Part shown: positions 6,041 through 14,587 of the stretch, piece after piece
Layout of the letters: each line of letters opens with the position of its first letter
Position numbering within the stretch: position 1 is the first letter of the stretch
From: a virus
IMG/VR virus record: IMGVR_UViG_3300023094_000025
Location: 1 to 37,321 of that record
Length of the DNA stretch: 37,321 bases
Reading direction: 5' to 3' (one strand)
The notes under the pieces: model-generated
Told to the model about the DNA's origin: nothing
Databases searched by the model: none
What the model saw: only the letters and a program-made list of their open reading frames with translations
Position numbers and translations under genes: made by a program

Positions 6041-6370
6041 ATGTACGCTCAGCAACAAGGCAATTCTATTCGCACAGGCAGCATTTTGGGAGCTGGCACT
6101 ATTGGCTGCGACGTCGCCCCGAAATCGGATGTTCAGACCGCAGTTGATCGACTCAGCAGCGCCATTGCCGCTGTCGGTGACCGTGCCAATTTACTGCACA
6201 CCCGGCTCTCTCCAGTCCTCTGCGCTCCGGGGCCGTCGTCTGTAGGCGCATCACTGGCACAAAGCAGTTCCTCCGTGCCGCTGGTGGACCAGTTGAACCG
6301 TTTGGCGGACGAAATCGACGGCATTCGCCTCAACACAGTTCAGGACGCACTGGACCGCTTGAGCGTCTGA
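6041..6370 (+). CDS. Unknown 109-aa phage protein
   Basis: The ATG has a clear AGGAG eight bases upstream. The product (MYAQQQGNSIRTGSILGAGTI, then a Ser/Ala/Leu-rich helical region ending in VDQLNRLADEIDGIRLNTVQDALDRL) has a likely coiled-coil C-terminus of amphipathic heptads. The C-terminal segment resembles short helical oligomerisation regions of phage accessory proteins. No family recognised. It lies between helicase and resolvase in the early right operon, separated from the next gene by a stem-loop. Confidence 0.62.
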   Translation: MYAQQQGNSIRTGSILGAGTIGCDVAPKSDVQTAVDRLSSAIAAVGDRANLLHTRLSPVLCAPGPSSVGASLAQSSSSVPLVDQLNRLADEIDGIRLNTVQDALDRLSV

Positions 6371-6381
6371 AACACCCCGTA

Positions 6382-6403
6382 ACGCCCGGCTTCGGTCGGG
6401 CGT
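6382..6403 (+). terminator. Intergenic stem-loop
   Basis: ACGCCCG and CGGGCGT form a perfect 7-bp stem around an 8-base loop containing TTCG. No T-tract follows, so it is better seen as an attenuator or mRNA-stabilising hairpin than as a full terminator. Confidence 0.5.
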
Positions 6404-6423
6404 GAATCGAATAGGAGAGAAGC

Positions 6424-6666
6424 ATGCAAATTTACCAATGCCACAAGCGCGTCAAGGCGTTCAAGATCGAAGCGGTGAACCACGACGAGTCCGGCACGAT
6501 TGCGCTCCTGAGCGACTCGCTGGGCAACGCTGTCGAGGTCTCCGAGAACTTCCTCAGCAAGCACAATCCAGCTGTCGGCGGCTACTACGTTGAGTACGAC
6601 GACGGCTATGCCTCGTTCTCCCCGGCAGCAGCGTTCGAGGCTGGCTATGCACCGGTGACCGCATGA
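6424..6666 (+). CDS. Unknown 80-aa phage protein
   Basis: The frame starts MQIYQCHKRVKAFKIEAV with an AGGAGAG upstream and ends with PAAAFEAGYAPVTA. The pattern, a beta-rich start with KAFKI and a final EYDDGYASFSPAAAFEAGY, is that of a small conserved phage family that I know only as hypothetical (typically 'MKTYQCHKRVKAAKI…SYSPADAFEEGYTPV'). The stop overlaps the start of the resolvase (ATGA), coupling the two. Function unknown. Confidence 0.68.
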   Translation: MQIYQCHKRVKAFKIEAVNHDESGTIALLSDSLGNAVEVSENFLSKHNPAVGGYYVEYDDGYASFSPAAAFEAGYAPVTA

Positions 6667-7139
6667 ACATCCTCGCCCTAGACCTCGGCACGAAATGCGG
6701 CTGGTCGCTACACCTGCGCGGCGGCGCGATCAGCGGCGGCTCGGTGAACTGCGCGCCGGGCGGCGTACCGGGCCAGCGCTGGCTGACCTTCCGAAACCAC
6801 CTCACGGAGATGAAGCGCGCGGCGGGTGAGATTCACGTCGTTTATTTCGAGGATGTTCGCCGCCACCCTCCCGGCCAAGTTCTTGCGGCCCACTGCTACG
6901 GCGGCTTCCGCGCGCATCTCGAAACGTGGTGCGCACTGAACAACATCCGCATGGTTCCGGTGGGCGTCGGCGAGATCAAAAAGCACTGGACCGGCAAGGG
7001 CAACGCTGACAAGGCCATGATGATCGCCGAGGCACGCGCTCGAAAGTTCGTCCCTGTCGACGACAACCACGCCGACGCGCTGGCCATCCTGGCGCTGGCG
7101 CTCGACACCGAGGGGCTGGTGCGGAAGGAGGCGGCGTGA
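6663..7139 (+). CDS. RuvC-like Holliday junction resolvase
   Basis: The 158-aa protein carries the RNase H-fold acidic residues of RuvC in order: D7 in ILALDLGTKCGW, E63 in VVYFEDV, and D134/D138 in VDDNHADALAIL. Spacing and length fit phage and bacterial RuvC-type resolvases. It would cut four-way junctions in replicating or recombining phage DNA before packaging, complementing the RecT/exonuclease pair of the left operon. The start is coupled to the upstream gene (ATGA) and the stop overlaps the next start (GTGATG). No clear Shine-Dalgarno of its own. Confidence 0.83.
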   Translation: MNILALDLGTKCGWSLHLRGGAISGGSVNCAPGGVPGQRWLTFRNHLTEMKRAAGEIHVVYFEDVRRHPPGQVLAAHCYGGFRAHLETWCALNNIRMVPVGVGEIKKHWTGKGNADKAMMIAEARARKFVPVDDNHADALAILALALDTEGLVRKEAA

Positions 7140-7327
7140 TGTTCTGGGCTTTCGGAATTATCGTAGGCGCAGCAATCTTGGCTGCGGTCATCGTGATCTA
7201 CTGGATCGTGTGCATCCTGCTGATCCCGTTTCAGTTGCGGGATGCAATGCAGCAGGCGGCAGAGGAGGCGGGCATGGTGGAACGCGCGGCAGAGGACGCT
7301 GAACGCGCATGCAGGTGGAAGCCATGA
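7139..7327 (+). CDS. Small single-pass membrane protein
   Basis: The 62-aa product begins with a long hydrophobic segment (MFWAFGIIVGAAILAAVIV and on to about residue 30), then a short acidic/Ala-rich cytoplasmic tail (QQAAEEAGMVERAAEDAERACRW). AAGGAGG lies 7 bases before the ATG at 7139; a GTG at 7136 overlapping the resolvase stop is an alternative start. Function unknown; tiny membrane proteins are common in this part of phage early operons. Confidence 0.62.
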   Translation: MFWAFGIIVGAAILAAVIVIYWIVCILLIPFQLRDAMQQAAEEAGMVERAAEDAERACRWKP

Positions 7328-7401
7328 GCACCGGATACCTACGCAAGCGCACGCGGCAGCAGAAGCCGGTACCGCCGCCTCAACCGGTGCCGTGGCCATG
7401 A
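7324..7401 (+). CDS. Tiny 25-aa ORF (possible)
   Basis: ATGA overlaps at both ends link it to the genes on either side. The peptide is basic and then Pro-rich (STGYLRKRTRQQKPVPPP). There is no strong ribosome binding site, so it may simply be the coupling frame between 7139-7327 and 7398-7517. Confidence 0.35.
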   Translation: MSTGYLRKRTRQQKPVPPPQPVPWP

Positions 7402-7517
7402 GCACGACACTAATCGCAGTCGGGATCGTGCTCGGCCTGATCCGTCTCGCGCATGCCGCCGTAGCAGCAGGATGCGCAGTTCTGGAAGCCGAGGAATTCA
7501 ATCGGAGGCATCAATGA
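7398..7517 (+). CDS. Tiny 39-aa membrane-like ORF
   Basis: Reads MSTTLIAVGIVLGLIRLAHA then Ala/Val-rich and ends VLEAEEFNRRHQ. A single hydrophobic stretch covers most of the peptide. It is coupled by ATGA on both sides. No family recognised. Confidence 0.5.
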   Translation: MSTTLIAVGIVLGLIRLAHAAVAAGCAVLEAEEFNRRHQ

Positions 7518-7612
7518 ACCGCCGCCGCACCCGCGCCTACATCGGCGCCAAGACCAAGCTGTATTACGGGCGCATTCGGCGCGCAGCCGTTGGACTTGAC
7601 CATGATCACTGA
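7514..7612 (+). CDS. Tiny 32-aa basic ORF
   Basis: CGGAGG lies five bases before the ATG, which overlaps the previous stop. The peptide is strongly basic (MNRRRTRAYIGAKTKLYYGR). The strong ribosome binding site is the main support. Its end overlaps the next gene by 11 bp. Confidence 0.5.
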   Translation: MNRRRTRAYIGAKTKLYYGRIRRAAVGLDHDH

Positions 7613-7886
7613 AACCGATTGGGAGATCGGCCTGCCGCCGCCATACGTCGACGTCGAGGTGTTCATCTACGGCCAGGTCCGCAGCGGCCGGATCGCCGAC
7701 GGCTTCTTCCGTTTCTCCGACACGGCGCCCGGCATGCGCGGAGGTCATCCGCTGCAGAACATGGTTGGCGATGTCGATCGGATCACGGCGTGGCGGTATC
7801 GCATTCATCCAGCGCCAGATTTTATTGCGCCGGTTCTACTTGGCATGGGCATCGAATTCTTAATTTCTTACTTGAGGCAAGCATGA
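7602..7886 (+). CDS. Unknown 94-aa phage protein
   Basis: The frame starts MITETDWEIGLPPPYVDVEVFIYGQVRSGRIADGF and reads through a compact beta-rich region to RITAWRYRIHP, a pattern common in short 'modification of the working environment' phage ORFs with no assigned function. The ATG at 7602 was preferred over a TTG at 7590. The stop overlaps the next start (ATGA). The last residues (VLLGMGIEFLISYLRQA) are hydrophobic. Confidence 0.6.
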   Translation: MITETDWEIGLPPPYVDVEVFIYGQVRSGRIADGFFRFSDTAPGMRGGHPLQNMVGDVDRITAWRYRIHPAPDFIAPVLLGMGIEFLISYLRQA

Positions 7887-8113
7887 ACGACGAAACCAAA
7901 TACAAAATCACCACCGAATACGGCAGCGGCTTCATCCGGCAGACGCTGGAGAAGCCGGAGGGCGAAACGCAGCAGGTGCTGCTCAACCTCTGCGACATGC
8001 AAGTGCAGCACGCCCTGGTCGCGCTCGGCTGGAAGCTGCCGAAGAACAAACCGGCGCCGGAACGTCTACCGCGCCAGAAGAAGCTCGCGAAGGCCGTAGC
8101 CAAGGTCCACTAG
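7883..8113 (+). CDS. Unknown 76-aa phage protein
   Basis: The product starts MNDETKYKITTEYGSGFIRQTLEKPEG and ends in a basic tail (RLPRQKKLAKAVAKVH). The ATG follows TTGAGG and overlaps the upstream stop. Charged, soluble, no domain recognised. Good coding character and coupling support it. Confidence 0.62.
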   Translation: MNDETKYKITTEYGSGFIRQTLEKPEGETQQVLLNLCDMQVQHALVALGWKLPKNKPAPERLPRQKKLAKAVAKVH

Positions 8114-8116
8114 CAC

Positions 8117-8410
8117 ATGCTCACGCAGATCAAAGACGAGCCCATCGACTTCTCGCGCCTGATCACCGATCTGTGCGCGGGCGGGTTCTCTTTCTCTGCC
8201 ATCGCCGCCTGCACCGGCATTCCCAAAACGACCGTCAAGTCGTATCGTAACGAGGGCGTCGAGCCTTCGCACTCCAAGGGGAACAGGCTAATTCACCTCT
8301 GGTCTGTCCTGCATCAAAGCAACACGCCACCCACGATCAAGACCCCTCCAAAACGGACGCCATATCGTCCGGACAATTCCATACAGTTGAGCCTGTTCGA
8401 AGCCAACTGA
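8117..8410 (+). CDS. Helix-turn-helix protein upstream of terminase
   Basis: The 97-aa product has a clear HTH (residues about 20-42: LCAGGFSFSAIAACTGIPKTTVK, with the typical IA-x4-I/V-x3-TV pattern). The C-terminal half is basic and ends in a Pro-rich tail with SLFEAN. The position, last in the early right operon and immediately before the terminase genes, suggests a regulator of late transcription or a DNA-binding partner of packaging, but I cannot tell which. No Shine-Dalgarno close to the ATG; the previous stop is 3 bp away. Confidence 0.65.
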   Translation: MLTQIKDEPIDFSRLITDLCAGGFSFSAIAACTGIPKTTVKSYRNEGVEPSHSKGNRLIHLWSVLHQSNTPPTIKTPPKRTPYRPDNSIQLSLFEAN

Positions 8411-8419
8411 TGTGGAAAT

Positions 8420-8950
8420 GTGACCGACCAAACCGCCAAGCCGACTGTTGACTGGGAGCGCATCGAGACCGACTACCGCGCCGGCATCTTGTCGCTGCGC
8501 GAGATCGCAGCGGCCAATCCTGGCAGTAACCACGTGGCGATCAAGCGCCGCGCTGATCGGGAGGGCTGGACCAAGGATCTGTCCTCAAAGATCGCAGCCG
8601 AGGCCGAGCGAGTTGTTACACGAAAAGCCGTAACAGACGGCCGCGTTGTAACAGACAAGGTCGTTGTCGAGGTCAATGCAAGCGCCGTGGCTCAGGTCCG
8701 GTTGCAGCACCGCGAAGACATCAACCGGTACCGCAACCTTGCGACCGGAATGCTGGCCAAGCTTGAGGGCGAGATGAGCGCTGAGAAGCCGCCTGCCATC
8801 GGAACCTGCATCACCAACTTGAAGGCTGCGTCGGACACGCTGAAAGTCCTGATCGCGCTGGAGCGTGAAGCATGGGGCTTGGTCGACGTGAACAAGGCCG
8901 GCGGCGGAGTGGGCGCAACCGATCACAGCATCGAAGTCTCGTTCGTCTGA
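8420..8950 (+). CDS. terS: Terminase small subunit
   Basis: The 176-aa protein starts at GTG (no in-frame ATG nearby). The N-terminal region (ETDYRAGILSLREIAAANPGSNHVAIKRRADREGW) is the HTH/DNA-binding domain typical of phage small terminases. A helical oligomerisation region follows (VRLQHREDINRYRNLATGMLAKLE), then a short C-terminal tail. It lies 1 bp before the large terminase subunit. It should recognise the packaging start site (pac) on phage DNA. Confidence 0.78.
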   Translation: MTDQTAKPTVDWERIETDYRAGILSLREIAAANPGSNHVAIKRRADREGWTKDLSSKIAAEAERVVTRKAVTDGRVVTDKVVVEVNASAVAQVRLQHREDINRYRNLATGMLAKLEGEMSAEKPPAIGTCITNLKAASDTLKVLIALEREAWGLVDVNKAGGGVGATDHSIEVSFV

Positions 8951-8951
8951 T

Positions 8952-10226
8952 ATGGCCGCCAGGGCTGAATTTCCTGAAAAGTTGAAGTTCCTGTTTTCTC
9001 CGATGCGCTACAAGGGAGCAAAAGGAGGGCGGGGCAGCGCGAAGAGCTGGTCTTACGCCCGCGCACTGCTGATCAAGGGCGCCGGCAAGAAGCTCCGCAT
9101 TCTCTGCGCACGTGAAGTCCAGAAGTCAATCAAGCAGTCGGTGCACAAGTTATTGAGGGACCAGATTTCGGCGCTCGGCCTCGGGGACTTTTACGACGTT
9201 CTGGAAACCGAGATCCGCGGCAAGAACGGTACCGAGTTCAGTTTTGCCGGCCTGGCCGACCACACGGTGGACTCGATCAAGTCGTTTGAAGGTTGCGACA
9301 TCGTCTGGATTGAAGAGGCGCACAGCGTCAGCAAACGATCGTGGGATGTGCTCCTCCCAACGATTCGGAAGGACGGATCGGAAATCTGGTTCACGTTCAA
9401 CCCTGAGCTGGAGACCGACGCCACTTACGAAATGTTCGTGACGCAAAAGCCGGAAGACGCAGTCGTGGTGCACGTGAACTGGTCGGATAACCCATGGTTC
9501 CCGGCGGTTCTGGAGAAAGAGCGGCTGCGCGCCAAGCAGACTATGACCGATGTGGACTACCAGAACATCTGGGAAGGCAAGTGCCGGCCGACAGTGTCAG
9601 GGGCTATCTACTCGGATGAGGTGGCAGCAGCGGAGGCTGGCGGCAGGATTTGCAACGCGCCCTACGACCCGACGCTGAAAGTGCACGTGGTCTTCGATTT
9701 GGGCTGGAACGACGCCATGTCGATCAGCCTGGTTCAGCGGCACGCATCGGAAGTACGCGTGATCGAGAACATCGAAGACAGCTTCAAGACGCTGGACCAC
9801 TACTCGGCGGAATTGAAGAAAAAGAACATGAATTGGGGCAACGTCTATCTCCCCCACGACGGCCGGACGAAGAACTACCAGACCGGAAAGAGCGCAGAAC
9901 AGGTAATGCAGGAGCTGGGCTGGACGGTGCGGATCACGCCGAACATGGCTCTCGAAGATGGAATCCGTATGACGCGCATGGTTTTCGGGCGCTTCTACTT
10001 CGACAAAACGAAAGCCGGCAGGTTGGTGCAGTGCGCGAAGAGATACCGGCGTCGCATCAACAGCCAGACGAAAGAGCCGGAAGAGCCTTTGCACGATGAG
10101 TGGTCGCATGGCGCCGACAACCTGCGCTACATCGCGGTCAACGCGCAAGACATGACGAACGACGACTGGAAATCCATGCCGCCGTTGCAGCAAGAGACAC
10201 CTGACGAATACGGCATCTACTTTTAA
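8952..10226 (+). CDS. terL: Terminase large subunit
   Basis: The 424-aa protein fits the PBSX/Terminase_3 type. It has a Walker A-like GGRGSAKS (25-32), a Walker B CDIVWIEE with catalytic Glu (D116, E121/E122), a coupling region FTFNPE (about 148-152), and an RNase H-fold nuclease domain starting VVFDLGWNDAMS (D249, D254). It powers DNA translocation into the capsid and cuts the concatemer. The circularly permuted shape of the contig suggests headful packaging. The start follows the small subunit stop by one base. Confidence 0.9.
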   Translation: MAARAEFPEKLKFLFSPMRYKGAKGGRGSAKSWSYARALLIKGAGKKLRILCAREVQKSIKQSVHKLLRDQISALGLGDFYDVLETEIRGKNGTEFSFAGLADHTVDSIKSFEGCDIVWIEEAHSVSKRSWDVLLPTIRKDGSEIWFTFNPELETDATYEMFVTQKPEDAVVVHVNWSDNPWFPAVLEKERLRAKQTMTDVDYQNIWEGKCRPTVSGAIYSDEVAAAEAGGRICNAPYDPTLKVHVVFDLGWNDAMSISLVQRHASEVRVIENIEDSFKTLDHYSAELKKKNMNWGNVYLPHDGRTKNYQTGKSAEQVMQELGWTVRITPNMALEDGIRMTRMVFGRFYFDKTKAGRLVQCAKRYRRRINSQTKEPEEPLHDEWSHGADNLRYIAVNAQDMTNDDWKSMPPLQQETPDEYGIYF

Positions 10227-10235
10227 GGCGCACAC

Positions 10236-12440
10236 ATGATTGATTCCCAAGCATCCTCCTCCGGCCTGGCGCAGTTACTGTGCGCACGGCTGACGGACTG
10301 GGATCAGGCGCGTAAGCCGCAGGAGTTGAAGCTGCTGCAGTGCTATCAGGATGTGATGCGTATCCCCCGTGAGGACGATACCAAGGGTACCGGCGCAGCG
10401 CGCGCTCGCAAGGCTGCCGGCCTGTTCATGGGATCGAGCCGCAACAAGGTACGCGCAGCACGCGCCAAGATCAACGATGCGCTGTTCGGCAACGGCAAGA
10501 TGCCTTTCGACACCAACCCGACGAACGAAGAGCTCAAGGGCTTTGCGGACACGGTGGAAGACATCATCACCGAGCAGTTGGAGCGCATGGGCTTCCGCAA
10601 AATGTTGAAGCTCGGCACCAACGTGCTGTGCAAATACGGCACCGGTTTCGTTTTCGGCCCGTTCGTGCGCAAGGAATCGCTGACTGAGACGTCCGTCGAC
10701 AACTCCGCCGGCGTCCCTGTTCTCACAGAAAACAAATACCAGTACGACTTCCCATATTTCGAGCTCGGTAACACGCTCGATGTGTATCCGGACCCTGAGG
10801 CGCGCGATATTTGCAAGGGCCTCGGTACCTTCTGGGTGACCATGGAGAGCAAGCACACGGTCGCCGCGTGGAAGTTCGACGATTCTTACACGAACGTCGA
10901 CGAGGCGCTGCAAGGCGGCGGCGATAACGGCAATGAAACCGGATCGGACCGTGCGCATGAAGAGCGCGGCAACATCGACTACTGGCGCAAGGGTGACCGG
11001 ATCAAGGTCGCGCGCTTCTTCGGCAAGGTGCCGAAAAACCTGTTGCCGCCGGAAGCCCCAGAAGAGCAGGCCGAGCCTATCAGCTATGACACCGGCAATG
11101 ATCTGCCAAACACCGTTTTGGCCGATCAGGAAGACGATGGCCAGATGGTTGACGTCGTGGCCATCGTGGCCGGCGGGGTGGTGGTCAAAATCAGCCCCAG
11201 CCCATGGACTGATCGCGGCGCCACGCACCGCTGCACCTATGAGGACGAAGAGGAGGAGATTTGGGGCATCGGCGTGGCCGAGAACAACATCCCCTATCAG
11301 AAGGTCGTCAACGCGGCCTTCCGCCTGTTCCTCGAAGGCAAGGGCATGGCGCTGCTCGGCACCAAGAGCGTTGACCGCTCCAAATTCCTGCCGACCGAGG
11401 ATTTCAAGAAATACCCGGGCAAGGTCTACCAGTTCAAGCCGGGCCTGTCGCCCGATGACCGCAAGAATGCGCTGATCGATCATATCGAGCCGGACGTCAC
11501 CGACGGCTGGCAGAGCGTGATGGCCGCCGCGCAGCAGTTCAGCGACGACGACACGGCCATTACCAAATACACGCAGGGCGACGACTCCAGCAACCTCAAC
11601 AAGACCGCGACCGGCATCAGCATGATCATGTCCGCATCCTCGATGCCGCTCAAGGAAGTGATCCAGAACATCGATGAGAACTGGATCGAGCCGATTGTCG
11701 AGTGCCTGATTGACTGGAACCTGAAATATCTGGACCCGGAGACGGTGAAAAAGATTCACGGCGAAAAGGCCGCTCAGATTTGGCAGGCGATCAAGACCTT
11801 CGGCAAGACATCCTTCATGGAATGGAAGGCCACCGGCACGAAGTCCTTCATGTTGAAGGAAGTGCTCACGAACAAGATTCGCGCCTTCGCGCAGTTCGCC
11901 CTGGGCACGCCCGACGCCGCCAAGTTGATCGACGTCCGCGAACTGCTGGAGCAGGTCTGGGACGCCATGGAGATCGGCAAGGAAAGCCCGATCCTCAAGG
12001 ACGCCGACGGCCAGAAGGTGCCGCCACAGATTCAGGCGCAGATGGAACAGTTGCAGGCGCATGCCAAGGAGCTTGAGGCGGCCCTGCAGAACGCAGCCGC
12101 AGAGGTCGAGAAGCTCGAAAGCAAGCACCACCTCGAAATGACCAAGACCGTCATGCAGGCGCAGGTCGATCAGTACAACGCCGTGACCAAGCGCCTCGAC
12201 CTGGTCGTTGACCGACTATCGAGCCAGGCTGTGCAGGTCATCGCCGACAGCGCTGCCGCTGCCGAGCCAGATCTGTCGGGCGGCGTTCCGGAAGCCTTGG
12301 CGGAGCCAGAGATGCCAGCACCGTCAGTTATGCCGGACAGCGCGCCTATTCAACCTGAAATGAACGAGCCGCCGCAACCTCCAGCGCCACCGACCGAGAT
12401 GCCACCGATCAATCCGCAACCACAGGACGCGCTGCAATGA
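10236..12440 (+). CDS. Portal protein
   Basis: At 734 aa it has the length of P22-class portals and follows the terminase. The N-terminal part contains a long basic helix region (SSRNKVRAARAKINDALFG), then a beta-rich wing. Central stretches FRLFLEGKGMALLGTKSVDR and DDSSNLNKTATGISMIMSASS fit the stem and clip region of podovirus portals. The C-terminus (about 590-734) is coiled coil and then a Pro-rich tail (EMNEPPQPPAPPTEMPP), longer than usual. It forms the dodecameric ring through which DNA enters and leaves. The start follows AAGG; the stop overlaps the next gene (ATGA). Confidence 0.85.
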   Translation: MIDSQASSSGLAQLLCARLTDWDQARKPQELKLLQCYQDVMRIPREDDTKGTGAARARKAAGLFMGSSRNKVRAARAKINDALFGNGKMPFDTNPTNEELKGFADTVEDIITEQLERMGFRKMLKLGTNVLCKYGTGFVFGPFVRKESLTETSVDNSAGVPVLTENKYQYDFPYFELGNTLDVYPDPEARDICKGLGTFWVTMESKHTVAAWKFDDSYTNVDEALQGGGDNGNETGSDRAHEERGNIDYWRKGDRIKVARFFGKVPKNLLPPEAPEEQAEPISYDTGNDLPNTVLADQEDDGQMVDVVAIVAGGVVVKISPSPWTDRGATHRCTYEDEEEEIWGIGVAENNIPYQKVVNAAFRLFLEGKGMALLGTKSVDRSKFLPTEDFKKYPGKVYQFKPGLSPDDRKNALIDHIEPDVTDGWQSVMAAAQQFSDDDTAITKYTQGDDSSNLNKTATGISMIMSASSMPLKEVIQNIDENWIEPIVECLIDWNLKYLDPETVKKIHGEKAAQIWQAIKTFGKTSFMEWKATGTKSFMLKEVLTNKIRAFAQFALGTPDAAKLIDVRELLEQVWDAMEIGKESPILKDADGQKVPPQIQAQMEQLQAHAKELEAALQNAAAEVEKLESKHHLEMTKTVMQAQVDQYNAVTKRLDLVVDRLSSQAVQVIADSAAAAEPDLSGGVPEALAEPEMPAPSVMPDSAPIQPEMNEPPQPPAPPTEMPPINPQPQDALQ

Positions 12441-12703
12441 CGGTCGAGCTATCAATCTCCGGCGAGCAGTACATGGCGTCACTCGTCGAGTCGATGCCGC
12501 GTGTGGCGGCCGGCGTTGAGCGACTGCAGCCAGAGATCGCCAAAAAGATCGCGGAGCTCACTCAGGCGCTGATCGCCGTCAACGACGAAAACGCGCGTGG
12601 CGGCATCAAGGCGCTGCAGTGGCTACTCGAATTACCGGTTCAGTTGCAGTCCGAACTGGATCACCTGAAAGCCGGACTCTCCGACACCTCGGACCCGGAT
12701 TGA
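12437..12703 (+). CDS. Unknown 88-aa protein between portal and scaffold
   Basis: Coupled to the portal gene by ATGA. The predicted product is all-helical (YMASLVESMPRVAAGVERLQPEIAKKIAELTQALIAVND) with a short acidic tail. Position suggests a head-assembly accessory, but no family is recognised. Confidence 0.62.
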   Translation: MTVELSISGEQYMASLVESMPRVAAGVERLQPEIAKKIAELTQALIAVNDENARGGIKALQWLLELPVQLQSELDHLKAGLSDTSDPD

Positions 12704-12746
12704 TAAATGGACTCTCGGTATATCCGACCCATAGGAGCAAAAGCAC

Positions 12747-13544
12747 ATGTCTGACCTGACACCCGAAGAGCAGTACCAGAAGGAATACAACGAAGCAATG
12801 GAGGCGATGGACGCGGCCGCCGCAGGTAAAACTGTGCCGACTCCCGCAGCAGCGGCAGAACCTAAGCCAGTAGAACCGGCGCCGGAACCCGTTGAACCAA
12901 AACCTGATGCCGAGCCTATTCCGGCTGAACCAGCAGAACCCGAAGAAACCGTTGAGCAGTTGCGTCAGCGTTTGGCTCGGGCAGAGAAAGAGGCGCGCGA
13001 CAACAAGGCTTTTGCGACCCGCAAGTCGCAAGAAAATGCCGAGTTGAAGCGCAAGCAGCATGAGGCATCGCGTCCAGAAATCTTGGAGATGAACCCAGGT
13101 CTCGAAGACGCCATCCGTCACGTGACTACAGCCCCAGATCCTGTCCAGCAAGACCCGGAAGCAATTCAACAGCAAAGACATCAGCAATATCTGAGCATCG
13201 TGGAGGCTGCCCATCCAGGCATTTTCGCGATGGATGCAGATAAAGAGCTGGTGGATAAGCTGGCAAAGCGCATGGAATCCCTGGGCAATGAGTGGTTTGA
13301 CCCTCTGGTGGCGATTCGCGAAATCAGCGAGGCAAAACTTGAGCTTGCGACGAAAAACGCTGAAAAGCGCGCTTCTGCCGCGGCCCTGACCAAGACAAAA
13401 ATGAGCGCGATGAGCATTCCCGGCGCAGGTGGCAGCGGCACACAAAAGCAGCCCACCAACGCCGATCAGGAAGAAGTGAATCGCATCCGAAATATGTCAC
13501 GCGAAGACTTTGATAAAGAGCGACGTCGCGTGATGGGTTACTAA
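12747..13544 (+). CDS. Putative scaffolding protein
   Basis: The 265-aa product begins MSDLTPEEQYQKEYNEAM with AGGAG upstream. The N-terminal third is acidic and Pro/Ala/Glu-repetitive (EPKPVEPAPEPVEPKPD), followed by coiled coil (EQLRQRLARAEKEARDNKAF) and a basic helical C-terminus (REDFDKERRRVMGY). Acidic, disordered N-terminus plus helical basic C-terminus, located directly before the major capsid gene, is the classical scaffold signature. No protease domain is visible, so it is probably released rather than fused to a protease. Confidence 0.75.
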   Translation: MSDLTPEEQYQKEYNEAMEAMDAAAAGKTVPTPAAAAEPKPVEPAPEPVEPKPDAEPIPAEPAEPEETVEQLRQRLARAEKEARDNKAFATRKSQENAELKRKQHEASRPEILEMNPGLEDAIRHVTTAPDPVQQDPEAIQQQRHQQYLSIVEAAHPGIFAMDADKELVDKLAKRMESLGNEWFDPLVAIREISEAKLELATKNAEKRASAAALTKTKMSAMSIPGAGGSGTQKQPTNADQEEVNRIRNMSREDFDKERRRVMGY

Positions 13545-13562
13545 ATCCGATAGGAGCTACAA

Positions 13563-14552
13563 ATGGCACTGACCAATCTCTCCGTTTTGCCACCAGGCGT
13601 ACAGGCGTTCTACGACCGCAACCTGCTGGAGCGCGCACAACCGTCCGAAGTTCACGGCCGTTTCGGCCAACAACGTCCGATTGCCACGCGCAACGGCAAT
13701 CAGATCAAGATGCGCCGCTACTCCCAACTGGCGCCGGCCGCAATTCCGCTGTCCGAAGGTGTCACACCGTCCGGCTCGAGCCTGACGGTCACCGACATTC
13801 TGGCGACGCTGGCGCAGTATGGCGATTTCGTCACGCTGACCGACATGGTGTCGATGACCAACCAGGACGCGGTTGTCACCGAAGCCACTGACGTCCTCGG
13901 CGACCAGGCCGGCACCACCATCGATCAAGCGCGTCGTGACGTACTGGTCGCCGGCACGAACGTGGCCTATGCCAACGGCGTTGCCAACCGCGCGGCAGTG
14001 AACGTGGCCATCAGCGCGGCAGACCTGAACAAAGCCAGCCGCTTCCTGAAGGTGCAGAACGCCAAGTTCGTCAAGGAAGGCATCATGCCATCCGTGAAGA
14101 TCAGCACTGCTGCCGTGCGTAAGGGCTTCATCGCCCTGGTTCACCCGGATGTCGAGTTCGATCTGGAAACCATCACCGGTTACCGCTCGGTCTCCGACTA
14201 CGCCAGTCAAGACGGCGTGATCGAGGACGAAATCGGCTCCTACAAGAACATCCGTTTCGTGTCCTCGACGAACTGCAAGATTTTCCCCGGCGCCGGCGCA
14301 GCAGGCACGACCGTCTATAAAAACAACGGTGCGAACTTCGACGTCTACGTGACGCTGGTCATTGCAGCAAATGCCTATGGCGTCTGCCCGCTGGCTGGTA
14401 ACGCGATGAACACCTACGTCAAGCCGCTGGGCTCGGCCGGCTCTGCCGACCCGTTGGAGCAGCGTTCGACCGTCGGCTGGAAGGCCACCACGACCACGAA
14501 GATTCTGAATGATTCGTGGATGATCCGCATCGAATCGGCAGCATCTCTGTAA
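13563..14552 (+). CDS. Major capsid protein (N4 gp56-like family, HK97 fold expected)
   Basis: The 329-aa protein starts MALTNLSVLPPGVQAFYDRNLLERA after TAGGAG. The N-terminus with FYDRNLLERAQP, the pattern GNQIKMRRYSQL, and the later HPDVEFDLETITGY and EDEIGSYKNIRFV segments match N4-gp56-family major capsid proteins. It is preceded by scaffold and followed by a hairpin and a small head gene. The long minus-strand frame over it is a shadow of GC-rich codon usage. Confidence 0.86.
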   Translation: MALTNLSVLPPGVQAFYDRNLLERAQPSEVHGRFGQQRPIATRNGNQIKMRRYSQLAPAAIPLSEGVTPSGSSLTVTDILATLAQYGDFVTLTDMVSMTNQDAVVTEATDVLGDQAGTTIDQARRDVLVAGTNVAYANGVANRAAVNVAISAADLNKASRFLKVQNAKFVKEGIMPSVKISTAAVRKGFIALVHPDVEFDLETITGYRSVSDYASQDGVIEDEIGSYKNIRFVSSTNCKIFPGAGAAGTTVYKNNGANFDVYVTLVIAANAYGVCPLAGNAMNTYVKPLGSAGSADPLEQRSTVGWKATTTTKILNDSWMIRIESAASL

Positions 14553-14559
14553 TGCGCCA

Positions 14560-14579
14560 GGGCCGGATAATTCCGGCCC
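14560..14579 (+). terminator. Stem-loop after the major capsid gene
   Basis: GGGCCGG and CCGGCCC form a perfect 7-bp stem around ATAATT. No T-run follows. Such hairpins behind capsid genes can stabilise the abundant capsid mRNA or attenuate transcription. Confidence 0.55.
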
Positions 14580-14587
14580 GCTGACCC

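Noticed and set aside
10275-12131. 618-aa open frame on the minus strand opposite the portal gene
   Set aside because: It is a shadow of GC-rich codon use in the portal gene, with no ribosome site, and its composition (His/Leu/Arg/Val-rich) is typical of antisense frames.
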